NCBI RefSeq assembly: GCF_001368915.1
Contig: NZ_CSTE01000007.1
Location: 1 to 63,531 of the forward strand
Direction: 5' to 3'
Length of the DNA: 63,531 bases
From: Haloferax massiliensis
Lineage (GTDB): Archaea > Halobacteriota > Halobacteria > Halobacteriales > Haloferacaceae
Under the pieces are notes generated by a model, which was not told where the DNA came from, did no database searches, and saw nothing but the letters and a program-made list of their open reading frames with translations. Position 1 is the stretch's first letter; each line of letters begins with the position of its first letter. Made by a program: the position numbers and the translations under genes. Of the stretch, positions 53,182-63,362 are shown one piece after another.

Positions 53182-54412
53182 CGCGGGTTCCGCGGCCGGC
53201 CTCACGGTCGTCCACGGCGCGGCCGAACTGGTCGTCGGCCCCGACGAGGGAACCGGCGTCGTCGTCCTCGAAGACGCCGCGTTCGCCGCGCTCGACGGCG
53301 AGGTCGTCGCCGTTGGACCCACGGCCGAAGTGCTCGCGGACTACCCCGTCGCGGACGCCGAGACGGCCATCGACGCGACCGGCAAGACGGTCTTGCCGGG
53401 CTTCGTCGACCCTCACACCCACGCGCTCTTTGCGGGCGACCGCTCCGACGAGTTCGTGGCGAAGCTCCGCGGCGCGACCTACGAGGAGATTCTCGCCGAC
53501 GGCGGCGGCATCCTCCGCACCGTCGACGCGGTCCGCGAGGCCACAGACGACGAGTTGGTGGCGAACCTCACCGAGCACCTCGACGCGATGCTCGCCCACG
53601 GGACGACGACGGTCGAGGTGAAGACCGGCTACGGCCTCGACACCGAGACCGAACTACGGATGCTCTCGGCCGTCGACGCGGCCGGGTCGGACCACCCGGT
53701 GGACGTGATTCCGACGTTCATGGGCGCACACGCCGTCCCCCGCGGCGTGGACGCCGAGGAGTACGCCGAGTCGGTCGTCGCCGACCAACTCCCCGCGGTC
53801 GCCGAACAGGGCATCGCCGAGTTCTGCGACGTGTTCTGCGAGCGCGGCGTGTTCACCGCCGAGCAGTCCCGTCGGATTCTCGAAGCGGGCCGCGACCACG
53901 GCCTCGCGCCGAAGATTCACGCCGACGAGTTCGCCGCCATCGGCGGCACCGACGTCGCGGCCGCGGTCGGCGCGGCCAGCGCGGACCACCTGCTTCACAC
54001 CGACGAGGCGGGCCGCGAGACGCTCGTCGACGCCGGCGTCACGCCGGTCATGCTTCCCGGCACGGCGTTCGGCCTCGGAGCCGACTACGCCGACGCCCGC
54101 GCCTTCCTCGACGCGGGCCACGAGGTCGCGCTCGCCACCGATTTCAACCCGAACTGCTTCTCCCGAAGCATGAGCTTCGTCGCTACTCTCGCCAGCGTCG
54201 GGATGCGAATGACGCCCCACGAGGCGATTCGGGGCGTCACGAGCGCCGCCGCGGGCGCGCTCGACCGCGACGACGGCACGGGCACGCTCCGCGCGGGAGC
54301 CCCTGCCGACGCCGTCGTGCTCGACGTGCCGACCGCGTCGCACCTCTCGTACCGGTTCGACACGAACCCCGTTTCGACCGTGCTGAAATCGGGGGTGGTC
54401 GCCCGTGAGTGA
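53174..54412 (+). CDS. hutI: Imidazolonepropionase (mirror copy)
   Basis: Identical to 9125-10363; GTG start overlapping hutG by 8 bases. Confidence 0.96.
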   Translation: MTDAGSAAGLTVVHGAAELVVGPDEGTGVVVLEDAAFAALDGEVVAVGPTAEVLADYPVADAETAIDATGKTVLPGFVDPHTHALFAGDRSDEFVAKLRGATYEEILADGGGILRTVDAVREATDDELVANLTEHLDAMLAHGTTTVEVKTGYGLDTETELRMLSAVDAAGSDHPVDVIPTFMGAHAVPRGVDAEEYAESVVADQLPAVAEQGIAEFCDVFCERGVFTAEQSRRILEAGRDHGLAPKIHADEFAAIGGTDVAAAVGAASADHLLHTDEAGRETLVDAGVTPVMLPGTAFGLGADYADARAFLDAGHEVALATDFNPNCFSRSMSFVATLASVGMRMTPHEAIRGVTSAAAGALDRDDGTGTLRAGAPADAVVLDVPTASHLSYRFDTNPVSTVLKSGVVARE

Positions 54413-55991
54413 CGCCGCGTCGCTCCCCGAGTCGGTCACGCTCGACGGCGCGTCGCTGGCGCCGGAAGACGTGGCGGCCGTCGCCCGCCACGACGCCCCG
54501 GTCGAGCTCGCCGCCGAGTCGCGCGAGCGGATGCGCGAGTCGCGCGAGCGCGTCGAGTCCGTCCTCGACTCCGGCGAACCGGTGTACGGCGTCAACACCG
54601 GCTTCGGACACCTCGTGGAGACCCACATCGACCGCGAGGACATCGAGCGCCTCCAGACCAACCTCGTCCGCAGTCACGCCGCCGGCGCGGGCCGCGAACT
54701 CGCCCGCGAGGAGGTCAGGTCGATGATGGTCAGCCGGGCCAACACGCTCGCCAAGGGCTTTTCGGGCATTCGGCCCTCGGTGGTCGACCTGCTCGTCTCG
54801 ATGCTCAACGAGGGGGTTCAGCCGGTCGTCCGCTCCCGCGGGAGCCTCGGCGCGAGCGGCGACCTCGCGCCCCTCGCGCACATGGCGCTCGTCCTCATCG
54901 GCGAGGGCGAGGCCCGCGTCGACGGCGAGCGACTCCCGGGCGACGAAGCCCTGCGAGCGGTCGGCTTGGAACCGGTGACGCTCGCCTCCAAGGAGGGCCT
55001 CGCGCTCATCAACGGGACGCAACTGACGGTCGGCCTCGCCTCGCTGTTCGTCGTCGACGCCGAGCGAACCGTCGAGGCCGCCGACGCCGCCGGCGCGCTC
55101 GCGACCGAGGTCACGATGGGGACGACGGCGAACTGCGACCCCGCAATCCACGAGGTTCGCCCCCACCCCGGTCAGAAAGAGAGCGCGGCCGCGATTCGCC
55201 GCCTCACCGCCGGGTCGACCGTCCTCGAATCGCACAAGGACTGCGAGCGCGTGCAGGACGCCTACTCGATTCGCTGTCTCCCGCAGGTCCACGGCGCGGT
55301 CAGAGACGCCGTCTCGCACCTCCGCGAGGCCGTCGAGGTCGAACTCAACAGCGTCACCGACAACCCGCTCGTCTTCCCGGCCGGCGCGGTGGACGAGCGC
55401 GCGCCCGGCACCGACGCGGCCGCCGTCGTCTCCGCCGGCAACTTCCACGGCGAACCGCTGGCGCTCCGACTCGACTACGCCGCCGGCGCGCTGACAGAAC
55501 TCGCGGCCATCTCCGAGCGCCGGACCGACCGGATGCTCAATCCCGACGTGCAGGAGTCGTACCTCCCGCCGTTCCTGACCGAACGCAGCGGCCTCCGCTC
55601 CGGGTACATGATTGCGCAGTACACCGCCGCGGCGCTCCTCAACGAGTGCCGGTCGCTCGGTCGCCCCTCCATCGACTCGACGCCCGTCAGCGGCGGGCAG
55701 GAAGACCACGTGAGCATGAGCGGCCAGAGCGCCCTCAACGCCCGCACGGTCGCCGAGAACGTCGCGACCATCGTCGGCGTCGAACTCCTCTGTGGGTCGC
55801 AGGCCGCGGAGTTCCTCGGCGACGGCCTCGAACTCGGCACCGGCACGGGAGCCGTCCGCGACGCGATTCGGTCCGTGGTTCCGCCGCTGGACGAGGACCG
55901 CCGCCTCGACGGCGAACTGGAGACCGCGGCCGACCTCGTCCGGTTCGGCGCGATTCGCGCGGCTATCGCGGACGCCGGGCTCTCCGACTGA
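54405..55991 (+). CDS. hutH: Histidine ammonia-lyase (mirror copy)
   Basis: Identical to 7546-9132; GTG start overlapping hutI by 8 bases. Confidence 0.97.
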   Translation: MSDAASLPESVTLDGASLAPEDVAAVARHDAPVELAAESRERMRESRERVESVLDSGEPVYGVNTGFGHLVETHIDREDIERLQTNLVRSHAAGAGRELAREEVRSMMVSRANTLAKGFSGIRPSVVDLLVSMLNEGVQPVVRSRGSLGASGDLAPLAHMALVLIGEGEARVDGERLPGDEALRAVGLEPVTLASKEGLALINGTQLTVGLASLFVVDAERTVEAADAAGALATEVTMGTTANCDPAIHEVRPHPGQKESAAAIRRLTAGSTVLESHKDCERVQDAYSIRCLPQVHGAVRDAVSHLREAVEVELNSVTDNPLVFPAGAVDERAPGTDAAAVVSAGNFHGEPLALRLDYAAGALTELAAISERRTDRMLNPDVQESYLPPFLTERSGLRSGYMIAQYTAAALLNECRSLGRPSIDSTPVSGGQEDHVSMSGQSALNARTVAENVATIVGVELLCGSQAAEFLGDGLELGTGTGAVRDAIRSVVPPLDEDRRLDGELETAADLVRFGAIRAAIADAGLSD

Positions 55992-56078
55992 CCGCCGGGC
56001 GCGTCGCCGTCGACGCCGTTCGCGCCGCCGCCGACGAGGCCACGAGGTCGCCCCGACGAGATGTCCGCGGTCGCCGAC

Positions 56079-57314
56079 TCAGAGATTGCCGTTGATGATG
56101 TCGGCGACGCGCTGTCGGTCGAATAGCTGTTCTTCTTCGGGAATATCGGGATACGGCCCCTCGCTGTACTGGGGCCACGCGCCGAACTGGTCCGGATAGA
56201 GCTGTTTGGCGGTCATCTCCAACTGGAACAGATTGAGTATCGGCCCCTGATAGCGGCCGGCCTGCGCGTAGACGCGGTCGTTCCGCACGGCCGAAATCTC
56301 GGCACCGACGGGGTCGTCGCGGAGGCCCGCGCGGATGTCGGGCATGCTCGTGTTCGGATGCATCCCGCCGAGCGTGAGAATCACGTCGGGGTCGGCTTCG
56401 AGGAGCGTCTCGAAGTCGACGGTCGAGCCGGACTCCACGTCGTCGCCGAACGCGCTGACCGGCTTCAGCGGGCGGGTGTGAGCGGTCAGGAACCCCGGCG
56501 TGCTCAGGTTGTACGCGTAGATGGACTCCAGGTCGCTCGGGCCGAGGAGCACGGCGGTCGGGCGGTCGGCCTCCGCGGGGAGGTCCGCCGAAATCGCCGC
56601 GAGCAGTTCCTCGCGGACCGCCGCGAGCGCCTCGTACTTCGCCTCCTCCTTGAGCACCTGCGCGACCTTGGCGAATATCTCCCAGAGGCCGTAGTACTCG
56701 TAGGCGTCGGCCCACTCGGTCGGCGGCGCTTGGTGGCGCGCGCTGAAACTGTTGCCGAACCACGGGCCGACGTTCTCCTCGATTTCGTCGAGGTCGGCCT
56801 GACTCCAACTGCCGAGCGCGGAGACGCTGGCGGGGTCGGCGAGGTGCACGTCGCTGTCGAGTTCGTAGAGCCGCTCTTTCGACGGCTCCCACGACGAGTA
56901 CAGGCCGGTCCAGTCGAGTTCGACGCCGGGGAGTCGCGGCGTGAACTGGTTCCACAGCGCGTCGTAGTAGTCGGGGGCGTGCATCGAGTTGACGGCGTCG
57001 CCGTGGCCGAGCGCGAACGCCATCCCCGCGTGGTGGGTCAGCCGCGTGAAGATGCTCTCGGGGACGCCCTCGAACGTCACGTCGCCCATCGGTGCCATCG
57101 ACACCGTGTACGAACTGCCGTCGGCCGTCGACTCCGCGGTCGACTCGCTCGTCGCCGTCGATTCGGCGGTCGCGGCGGTGTCCGCCGCGGCCGCGTCCGT
57201 CGCCGTCGCGTCCGACTCGGACGAACCGGTACAGCCGGCGAGCAGTCCGCCGGCGGCGACCGAACCGCCGTAGGTCAAGAACTTCCTGCGCGTTGGTCCG
57301 TCGCTGTCTGCCAT
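56079..57314 (-). CDS. Iron/siderophore-type binding lipoprotein 2 (mirror copy)
   Basis: Identical to 6223-7458. Confidence 0.85.
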   Translation of the reverse strand: MADSDGPTRRKFLTYGGSVAAGGLLAGCTGSSESDATATDAAAADTAATAESTATSESTAESTADGSSYTVSMAPMGDVTFEGVPESIFTRLTHHAGMAFALGHGDAVNSMHAPDYYDALWNQFTPRLPGVELDWTGLYSSWEPSKERLYELDSDVHLADPASVSALGSWSQADLDEIEENVGPWFGNSFSARHQAPPTEWADAYEYYGLWEIFAKVAQVLKEEAKYEALAAVREELLAAISADLPAEADRPTAVLLGPSDLESIYAYNLSTPGFLTAHTRPLKPVSAFGDDVESGSTVDFETLLEADPDVILTLGGMHPNTSMPDIRAGLRDDPVGAEISAVRNDRVYAQAGRYQGPILNLFQLEMTAKQLYPDQFGAWPQYSEGPYPDIPEEEQLFDRQRVADIINGNL

Positions 57315-57321
57315 CGTATTT

Positions 57322-57335
57322 TTAGGCCCGCCTAA
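57322..57335. promoter_or_regulatory. Operator 3 (mirror copy)
   Basis: TTAGGcccgCCTAA on the plus strand; counterpart of 6202-6215. Confidence 0.75.
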
Positions 57336-57337
57336 TA

Positions 57338-57345
57338 CATATAGG
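57338..57345 (-). promoter_or_regulatory. TATA-like box, binding-protein gene 2 (mirror copy)
   Basis: Counterpart of 6192-6199. Confidence 0.65.
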
Positions 57346-57354
57346 CGTACCGAT

Positions 57355-57368
57355 TTAGGCTCGCCAAA
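57355..57368. promoter_or_regulatory. Operator 2 (mirror copy)
   Basis: TTAGGctcgCCAAA; counterpart of 6169-6182. Confidence 0.6.
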
Positions 57369-57378
57369 ACTCCGAAAC

Positions 57379-57388
57379 GGATTTATCC
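57379..57388 (+). promoter_or_regulatory. TATA-like box, binding-protein gene 1 (mirror copy)
   Basis: ggatttatcc; counterpart of 6149-6158. Confidence 0.6.
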
Positions 57389-57390
57389 GT

Positions 57391-57404
57391 TTAGGGTTGC
57401 CTAA
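57391..57404. promoter_or_regulatory. Operator 1 (mirror copy)
   Basis: TTAGGgttgCCTAA; counterpart of 6133-6146. Confidence 0.75.
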
Positions 57405-57408
57405 AACC

Positions 57409-58668
57409 ATGGGCGAAGACTTCACCGACCGGGCGACACCCACGCGGCGCGCGTATCTCAAAAGTGGCGGCGCGCTGCTCGCCGGCGGCCTGCTGGCTGG
57501 CTGCGCCGGGGGGAACGACGCGAGCTCGCCGACGGACGCGACAGAGACGGCCGCGACGACGACCGCGACCGAAGCGGCTTCCGACGCGGAGACTGCGGCC
57601 GACGGCGACTCCGCCGGGTACGCGGTGTCGATGTCGCCGGCCGGCGACGTGACGTTCGAATCGGTCCCGGAGCGCGTGATGGTGTACAACCTCGTCTACG
57701 CCGACGCCGCGGTCGCCTTCGGCCACGGCGACGCGGTGAACTCCCTCGGCTTCGACAGCGACGCCGGCGGCCGGACGCTCGACGCCTACTACGAGCGCCT
57801 CGACGGCGTCTCGTTCGACCGGAGCGACCTCGCGCAACTCAACTCGGGGTCGGGGAGCGTCAACATCGACAAGGAGCTCGTCTACGAACTGGACTCCGAC
57901 CTGCACCTCGTCGACCCGGCGCTCGTGGCCGGATTCGACGGCTGGGACCAGTCGGACGTCGAGGAGATTCGCGAGCGGGTCGGCCCGTGGTTCGGCAACG
58001 CTTACAGCCGCACGCACGCCCAGCCGCCCGAGCCGTACGCCGCCGACTACGAGTACTACACGCTCTGGGAAATCGTCGAGAAAGTCGGGCAGGTGTTTCA
58101 GGAGGAAGACCGCTTCGCGGCGCTCGAAGCGGTCCACGGCGACCTCCTCGGCACCATTCAGTCGGACCTCCCGCCCGAGTCGGAGCGGCCGACCGTCGGC
58201 GTCGTCATCTACATGGACGAGACGTTCTACCCGACGAAAATCGACGCAGCCGGCTTCGCGACCTCGCACATCCGTCCGCTCGGGATCACCGACGCCTTCG
58301 CGGCCGGCGACGTGACGTTCGAGACCTCCTACGACTTCGAGACGATGCTCGAAATCGACCCCGACGTACTGCTCCACAGCTACGGTATCGACTCGTACTA
58401 CGACGTGGCGGCGATTCGACGGGACCTCGAAAACCACCCCGTCGGGAGCGAACTCAGCGCGGTCCGGAACGAGCGCGTCTTCCCATCGGGGACGCCGGTG
58501 CAGGGGCCGATTATGAACCTGTTCCAGTTGGAGATGACCGCCAAACAGCTCTATCCGGACCAGTTCGGCGCGTGGCCGGAGTACGCGGGCGGCGCGTATC
58601 CCGAGATTCCCGAGGCCGAACGGCTGTTCGACCGCGACCGCGTCGCCGACATCGTCACCGGCGACTGA
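57409..58668 (+). CDS. Iron/siderophore-type binding lipoprotein 1 (mirror copy)
   Basis: Identical to 4869-6128, ATG start at 57409 just after operator 1. Confidence 0.85.
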   Translation: MGEDFTDRATPTRRAYLKSGGALLAGGLLAGCAGGNDASSPTDATETAATTTATEAASDAETAADGDSAGYAVSMSPAGDVTFESVPERVMVYNLVYADAAVAFGHGDAVNSLGFDSDAGGRTLDAYYERLDGVSFDRSDLAQLNSGSGSVNIDKELVYELDSDLHLVDPALVAGFDGWDQSDVEEIRERVGPWFGNAYSRTHAQPPEPYAADYEYYTLWEIVEKVGQVFQEEDRFAALEAVHGDLLGTIQSDLPPESERPTVGVVIYMDETFYPTKIDAAGFATSHIRPLGITDAFAAGDVTFETSYDFETMLEIDPDVLLHSYGIDSYYDVAAIRRDLENHPVGSELSAVRNERVFPSGTPVQGPIMNLFQLEMTAKQLYPDQFGAWPEYAGGAYPEIPEAERLFDRDRVADIVTGD

Positions 58669-58692
58669 GGCGACCGGCGTTTCGACGGCCCC

Positions 58693-58836
58693 TTACCAGA
58701 GTTGGACCGCGGGCGTCCCGCAGTCGTCGCAGACGATGGCCTCGTTGTCTTTGTAGCTCCCGGTCACGAGGTCGCCGTCGCAGTAGGTGCAGTCCTCTTC
58801 GTCGAACGTGCCGAGCAGGTGCGCGGGTTCCGACAT
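58693..58836 (-). CDS. 47-residue zinc-finger protein (mirror copy)
   Basis: Identical to 4701-4844. Confidence 0.8.
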   Translation of the reverse strand: MSEPAHLLGTFDEEDCTYCDGDLVTGSYKDNEAIVCDDCGTPAVQLW

Positions 58837-58879
58837 ACCCAACGATTCGGCTCCAGTCCCAAGAACATTTCTACGGTTC

Positions 58880-58887
58880 GATATATC
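58880..58887 (-). promoter_or_regulatory. TATA-like box for the zinc-finger gene (mirror copy)
   Basis: Counterpart of 4650-4657. Confidence 0.5.
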
Positions 58888-58998
58888 CCCGACCGTGGCC
58901 CTCCCGAGAACTATCCAGTTCGAGCCGTTTTGCCGGCGACAGACGCGGCTCACGATGCGGGACCGAAAAACGGTGGGTTCCGGGGGAATGGTGGTGGT

Positions 58999-59029
58999 CC
59001 GGTGTGGTAGTGGCCCGGTGTGGTAGTGG
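58999..59029. repeat. 15-base direct repeat pair (mirror copy)
   Basis: Counterpart of 4508-4538, in the gene-free stretch 58837-59102. Confidence 0.85.
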
Positions 59030-59102
59030 TGATGGATTCACCGGGCGCAGGAAGCTCCCCGGAGGAGCGTGGGAACGTGTCGAGGGAAAGGCGAGTCGGA
59101 CG

Positions 59103-59759
59103 TTAGTAGCCCAGTTGCTCGCGGATGAGGACGACGGTGGTTCGGCCCTCCTCGACTTCCTGCCGGAAGATGAGTTGCTTCGCAATCATGGACTCGACGC
59201 CGTAGGCCTCCTTCGCGCGCTCGTTTTCGAGCGGGTACGCGACGGATTCGAGGCGGTCGAGCGCGTCGTCGAGCGTCGGGACGATTTTGTTGATGCCGCT
59301 GACGATGACGACGTTGCTGGCGGCGAAGGGGTACGCGCCGATGCGACTGCCCGAGAGGTCCGCGGCGACGAGGTCGCCCGTCTGCGAGATGGCGTTGATG
59401 CCGCCGAGGAAGTAGTCGGCGGTCTGGGAGTCGCGGCGGGCGGCCTGTCGCTCCGCGTCGTCGTCGATGCTCCAAATCTGGTCCGGCAGACTCTCCCAGT
59501 CGTGGTCGCCCTCGCTGAGGTAGTCGTCGAACCCGATCTCTTCGAGGGTGGTCGAGTGGCCGTTCATCACGGAGACGCCGGCGGGGATGTGCGACCGCAG
59601 GGTTTCGAGCGCCTCGTCGGCCGTGTCGACGACGACGACGTCGAACCCGCTCGCTTCGAGGTTCTCGACGGTCACTTCGATGGCCTCGTCCTCGGGGAGT
59701 CGGTCGAGGTCGGCGTCGATGTCGGCGTCGTCTGCGTAGTCGGATTTCTGTTGAGACAT
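59103..59759 (-). CDS. LUD-domain protein (mirror copy)
   Basis: Identical to 3778-4434. Confidence 0.85.
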   Translation of the reverse strand: MSQQKSDYADDADIDADLDRLPEDEAIEVTVENLEASGFDVVVVDTADEALETLRSHIPAGVSVMNGHSTTLEEIGFDDYLSEGDHDWESLPDQIWSIDDDAERQAARRDSQTADYFLGGINAISQTGDLVAADLSGSRIGAYPFAASNVVIVSGINKIVPTLDDALDRLESVAYPLENERAKEAYGVESMIAKQLIFRQEVEEGRTTVVLIREQLGY

Positions 59760-59888
59760 GTGTGAGTGTGGTGGTGGAGTTCGGTGGGTGCTCCGACGAA
59801 CGTGTGTAGCGCCTATTAGGTGTTAAACGCTCGCTGACGGCGGTGTCAGGTGGTTACGGGCGTGTTACCGGCCTCGTCGGAGACGGGT

Positions 59889-61439
59889 TTACGCGTCGCC
59901 GCGTTGGCGACTCCGCCACTCCAGTCCGAGCGCGTCACGGAGCGCCGCCACGTCGAGGTTGTCGGCGACGAGCGCGGCGGCGCGGTCGTAGGGGTCGCCC
60001 GACGCGCCGGCGTCCGCGTCGGCTCCGAGCGGGTCCGTCGCCGGCCGGTCGCGCCCGGCCGACTCGTACACGGCGTCCACGAACGCGTTCCGCGGCGAGT
60101 CGTTGGCGAACAGGTCGTGGATGTACGTCCCCGCGACCCGCCCGAGCGCCGCGCCGTCGCCCGAAACGGGGCTCGCGTCGCCGACGATGCGGCTGTCGCC
60201 CATGTGTATCTCGTAGCCGTCCACGGTCCCCGTCGCGCCGGCCAGCGGTCCCGCGCCGTCGAACTCGACGGCGACGGGTTCGACTCGCTTGTCGTGGGAG
60301 AACCGCGTGACCACCGGCAGGAGGCCGAGCCCGTCGACCGTCTCGTCGTCTCCCGAACCCTCGATATCGGCGTTCTCGATGGTCTCGCCGAGCAGTTGGT
60401 AGCCGCCGCAGATGCCGACGACCGGGCCGTCGAACGCGGCGAGTTCGTCGCCGAAGCCGGCGTCGCGGAGCGCGAGCAGGTCGTCGACCGTGTTCTTGCT
60501 TCCGGGGAGGACCACTCCGTCGATTCCGTCGAGCGTCGCGTCGAGCGGGAGGTAGGCGACCCGGACGCCCGGCGTCTCGGAAAGCGGGCCGAAGTCCGTC
60601 GCGTTCGAGATGCGCGGGAGTCGCGGCACGCCGATTGTGACCGCGTTCTCGGCCGCGACGCCGTCGTCGTCGCCGACGGTGGCGCGCTCGCCTTCCGCGG
60701 GGAGCGCGAGGCTGTCCTCCTCCGGGAGGCCGGGGTCGTCGTAGGGGAGGACGCCGAGGACGGGCACGCCGGTCCGCTCCTCGATTTCGTCGAGCCCCGG
60801 TTCGAGGAGGCTCGGGTCGCCGCGGAACTTCGTGATGACCGCGCCGACGACGCGGTCGCGCACGTCCTCGGGGAGGAGTTCGAGCGTCCCCAGCAGGCTG
60901 GCGAAGACGCCGCCGCGCTCGATGTCGGCCGCGAGGAGGATGTCGGCGTCGGCGAAGCGGGCGGTCTCGACGTTCGCCAAATCGCGGTCGTGGAGGTTTA
61001 TCTCGGCGATGGAGCCGGCCCCCTCGGCGACGACCACGTCCGCCTCGCTCGCCAGCCGACGGTGTGATTCGACCGCCGCCTTGCGGGCGTCCTCCCAGTG
61101 GGTCGCGTAGTAGTCGCCGGCGGCGTTGAGCCCGACCGCCCGGCCGTGGACGACCAGTTGCGAGGTGCCGTCGCCGTGGGGCTTGAGCAGGACCGGGTTG
61201 TGGTCGGTCGTCGGCGCGACCCGCGCGGCGCGAGCCTGTACGTACTGCGAGACGCCGATTTCGCCGAAATCGTCGCCGGCGGCGGTCGCCACCGCGCGGG
61301 CGTTGTTGCTCATGTTCTGGGCCTTGAACGGCGCGACTGAGAGGCCGCGGTCGGCGAACAGGCGACAGAGCCCGGCCGCGACGGTGCTCTTGCCAACGTG
61401 GCTCGCGGTCCCCGCGACGAGGAGGGTCGGCGTCGTCAT
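59889..61439 (-). CDS. cbiP: Cobyric acid synthase (mirror copy)
   Basis: Identical to 2098-3648; the start at 61439 follows the TATA-like box at 61464-61472. Confidence 0.95.
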   Translation of the reverse strand: MTTPTLLVAGTASHVGKSTVAAGLCRLFADRGLSVAPFKAQNMSNNARAVATAAGDDFGEIGVSQYVQARAARVAPTTDHNPVLLKPHGDGTSQLVVHGRAVGLNAAGDYYATHWEDARKAAVESHRRLASEADVVVAEGAGSIAEINLHDRDLANVETARFADADILLAADIERGGVFASLLGTLELLPEDVRDRVVGAVITKFRGDPSLLEPGLDEIEERTGVPVLGVLPYDDPGLPEEDSLALPAEGERATVGDDDGVAAENAVTIGVPRLPRISNATDFGPLSETPGVRVAYLPLDATLDGIDGVVLPGSKNTVDDLLALRDAGFGDELAAFDGPVVGICGGYQLLGETIENADIEGSGDDETVDGLGLLPVVTRFSHDKRVEPVAVEFDGAGPLAGATGTVDGYEIHMGDSRIVGDASPVSGDGAALGRVAGTYIHDLFANDSPRNAFVDAVYESAGRDRPATDPLGADADAGASGDPYDRAAALVADNLDVAALRDALGLEWRSRQRGDA

Positions 61440-61463
61440 CTGCCGGGAGTCAGGGCCGCGCGG

Positions 61464-61472
61464 TTCAAAGGT
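61464..61472 (-). promoter_or_regulatory. TATA-like box for cbiP (mirror copy)
   Basis: Counterpart of 2065-2073. Confidence 0.45.
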
Positions 61473-61596
61473 GTTCGTTTCGGCGTCGGGCGGGCGCGGC
61501 CCCGTCGCGTCCGGCGGCGCGTTCGACTCCCTCCACGACCTCCCCGTCATACTGTGGTGGTCACGTCGGCTCTGTGAAATGTTGCCGGAAGTGGTG

Positions 61597-61605
61597 CGTT
61601 TAGTT
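61597..61605 (+). promoter_or_regulatory. TATA-like box for acyl-CoA synthetase (mirror copy)
   Basis: cgtttagtt, about 30 bases before the ATG at 61631. Confidence 0.45.
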
Positions 61606-61630
61606 CGCTCGCCCGCCCGGTCTATCATGA

Positions 61631-63247
61631 ATGAAGAAACAGTTACTCGTGACGGACTTCCTCGACCGGGCCCGGACGTACTACGGCGATTACGAGGCCG
61701 TCGTCGGCGTCGACGGCGAGCGCTTCACCTACGCGGAGTTCGGCGAGCGGGTGGACAGGTTTTCGGCGGCGCTACAATCCCGCGGCGTCGAGAAGGGCGA
61801 CCGGGTCGCGGTGCTCGACCCCAACACGCACTGCCACCTCGAAGCGGCCTTCGGCGCGATGCAGTGCGGCGCGCTTCACGTCCCGCTGAACTACCGGCTC
61901 ACGACGGAGGACTACGAGTACCTGCTTTCGGACTCCGGCGCGAGCGTGGTCTACGCAGACTACCAGTACGCGGGGAAAATCGAGGCCGTCCGCGACGACG
62001 TGCCCGCCGAGGTGTTCGTGACGAACGACCCCGCCGCCGTCGACGGCGACTGGCTCGACTTCGAGGCGTTCCTCGACGAGGCCGACGCCGACGACTACGA
62101 GCGCCCCGAGATGTCCGAGGACGAACTCATCACCATCAACTACACCTCGGGGACGACCGGCGACCCGAAGGGCGTCTGCCGGACCCACCGCACCGAGTCG
62201 CTCCACGCCCAACTGGTGACGATTCACCACCACATCGCCGACGACGACGTGTATCTGTGGACGCTCCCGATGTTCCACGTCAACGGCTGGGGCCACATCT
62301 ACGCCGTCACCGGCCGCGGGGCGAAACACGTCTGCACCCGCGGGGTCGACGCCGAGCGGGTGTTCGACGCCATCGCCAACGAGGACGTGTCGTTCTTCTG
62401 CTGCGCGCCCACCGTGCTGTCCATCCTGCGCGAGTACGCCGAGGAGCACGACCCGGCGTACGCCGGCGACAACCCGGTCCGCGTGACCGCCGCCGGCAGC
62501 GCCGCCCCGAGCGCGACGATTCGCCACACCGAATCGGAGTTCGGCTGGGAGTTCACGCAGCTGTACGGTGCGACCGAAACCGGCCCGCTCATCGCCACCT
62601 CGGACGCGAACCGGCTCATCCCCGACGAGGGCGGCCTTCGCTTCTCGCTCAAACAGCGGCAGGGCGTCGCGCCGCTCGGGACCGACCTGCGCGTCGTCGA
62701 CGACGATAGCGAACAGGTCCCGCGCGACGACGCCAGCATCGGCGAGGTGGTCGTCCGCGGCAACCAGGTGATGGAGCAGTACTGGAACAAACCCGACGAG
62801 ACCCACGACGCGTTCAACGACCGCCTCGAAGGCTGGTACCACACCGGCGACCTCGCGGTCGTCAACGAGGACGGGATGATAGCGATTCAGGACCGCAAGA
62901 AGGACATCATCATCTCCGGCGGCGAGAACATCTCCTCGGTCGAACTGGAGGACGCGCTGTTCGACCACGACGCCCTCGGCGACGTGGCGGTCATCCCCGC
63001 GCCGTCCGACAAGTGGGGCGAGACGCCCAAGGCGTTCGTCGTCCCCGCGAACGGCGACGTGGAGAACCCCGGCGTCACCGCCGAGGAACTGACCGAGTAC
63101 ACCCGCGACCGCCTCGCCGGCTACAAGGCCATCCGCGAGTTCGAGTTCGTCGAGGAGATTCCCAAGACCGCGACCGGCAAGATTCAGAAGTACGAACTCC
63201 GCAAGCGCGAGTGGGACGACGAAGAGCGGATGGTCGGACAGGGGTAG
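61631..63247 (+). CDS. AMP-forming acyl-CoA synthetase (mirror copy)
   Basis: Identical to 290-1906. Confidence 0.93.
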   Translation: MKKQLLVTDFLDRARTYYGDYEAVVGVDGERFTYAEFGERVDRFSAALQSRGVEKGDRVAVLDPNTHCHLEAAFGAMQCGALHVPLNYRLTTEDYEYLLSDSGASVVYADYQYAGKIEAVRDDVPAEVFVTNDPAAVDGDWLDFEAFLDEADADDYERPEMSEDELITINYTSGTTGDPKGVCRTHRTESLHAQLVTIHHHIADDDVYLWTLPMFHVNGWGHIYAVTGRGAKHVCTRGVDAERVFDAIANEDVSFFCCAPTVLSILREYAEEHDPAYAGDNPVRVTAAGSAAPSATIRHTESEFGWEFTQLYGATETGPLIATSDANRLIPDEGGLRFSLKQRQGVAPLGTDLRVVDDDSEQVPRDDASIGEVVVRGNQVMEQYWNKPDETHDAFNDRLEGWYHTGDLAVVNEDGMIAIQDRKKDIIISGGENISSVELEDALFDHDALGDVAVIPAPSDKWGETPKAFVVPANGDVENPGVTAEELTEYTRDRLAGYKAIREFEFVEEIPKTATGKIQKYELRKREWDDEERMVGQG

Positions 63248-63326
63248 GCCGCGACGGCGCGTCGACCACTCGCTCGCCCGGCCGTCTTCGACTCCCGTCC
63301 CTCGAAACTCCGACCGTTCGCCCGCA

Positions 63327-63335
63327 AGATATTAT
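63327..63335 (+). promoter_or_regulatory. TATA-like box for the edge gene (mirror copy)
   Basis: agatattat; counterpart of 202-210. Confidence 0.5.
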
Positions 63336-63362
63336 TGGCTCTCTGAATATCTCCCATTTAAC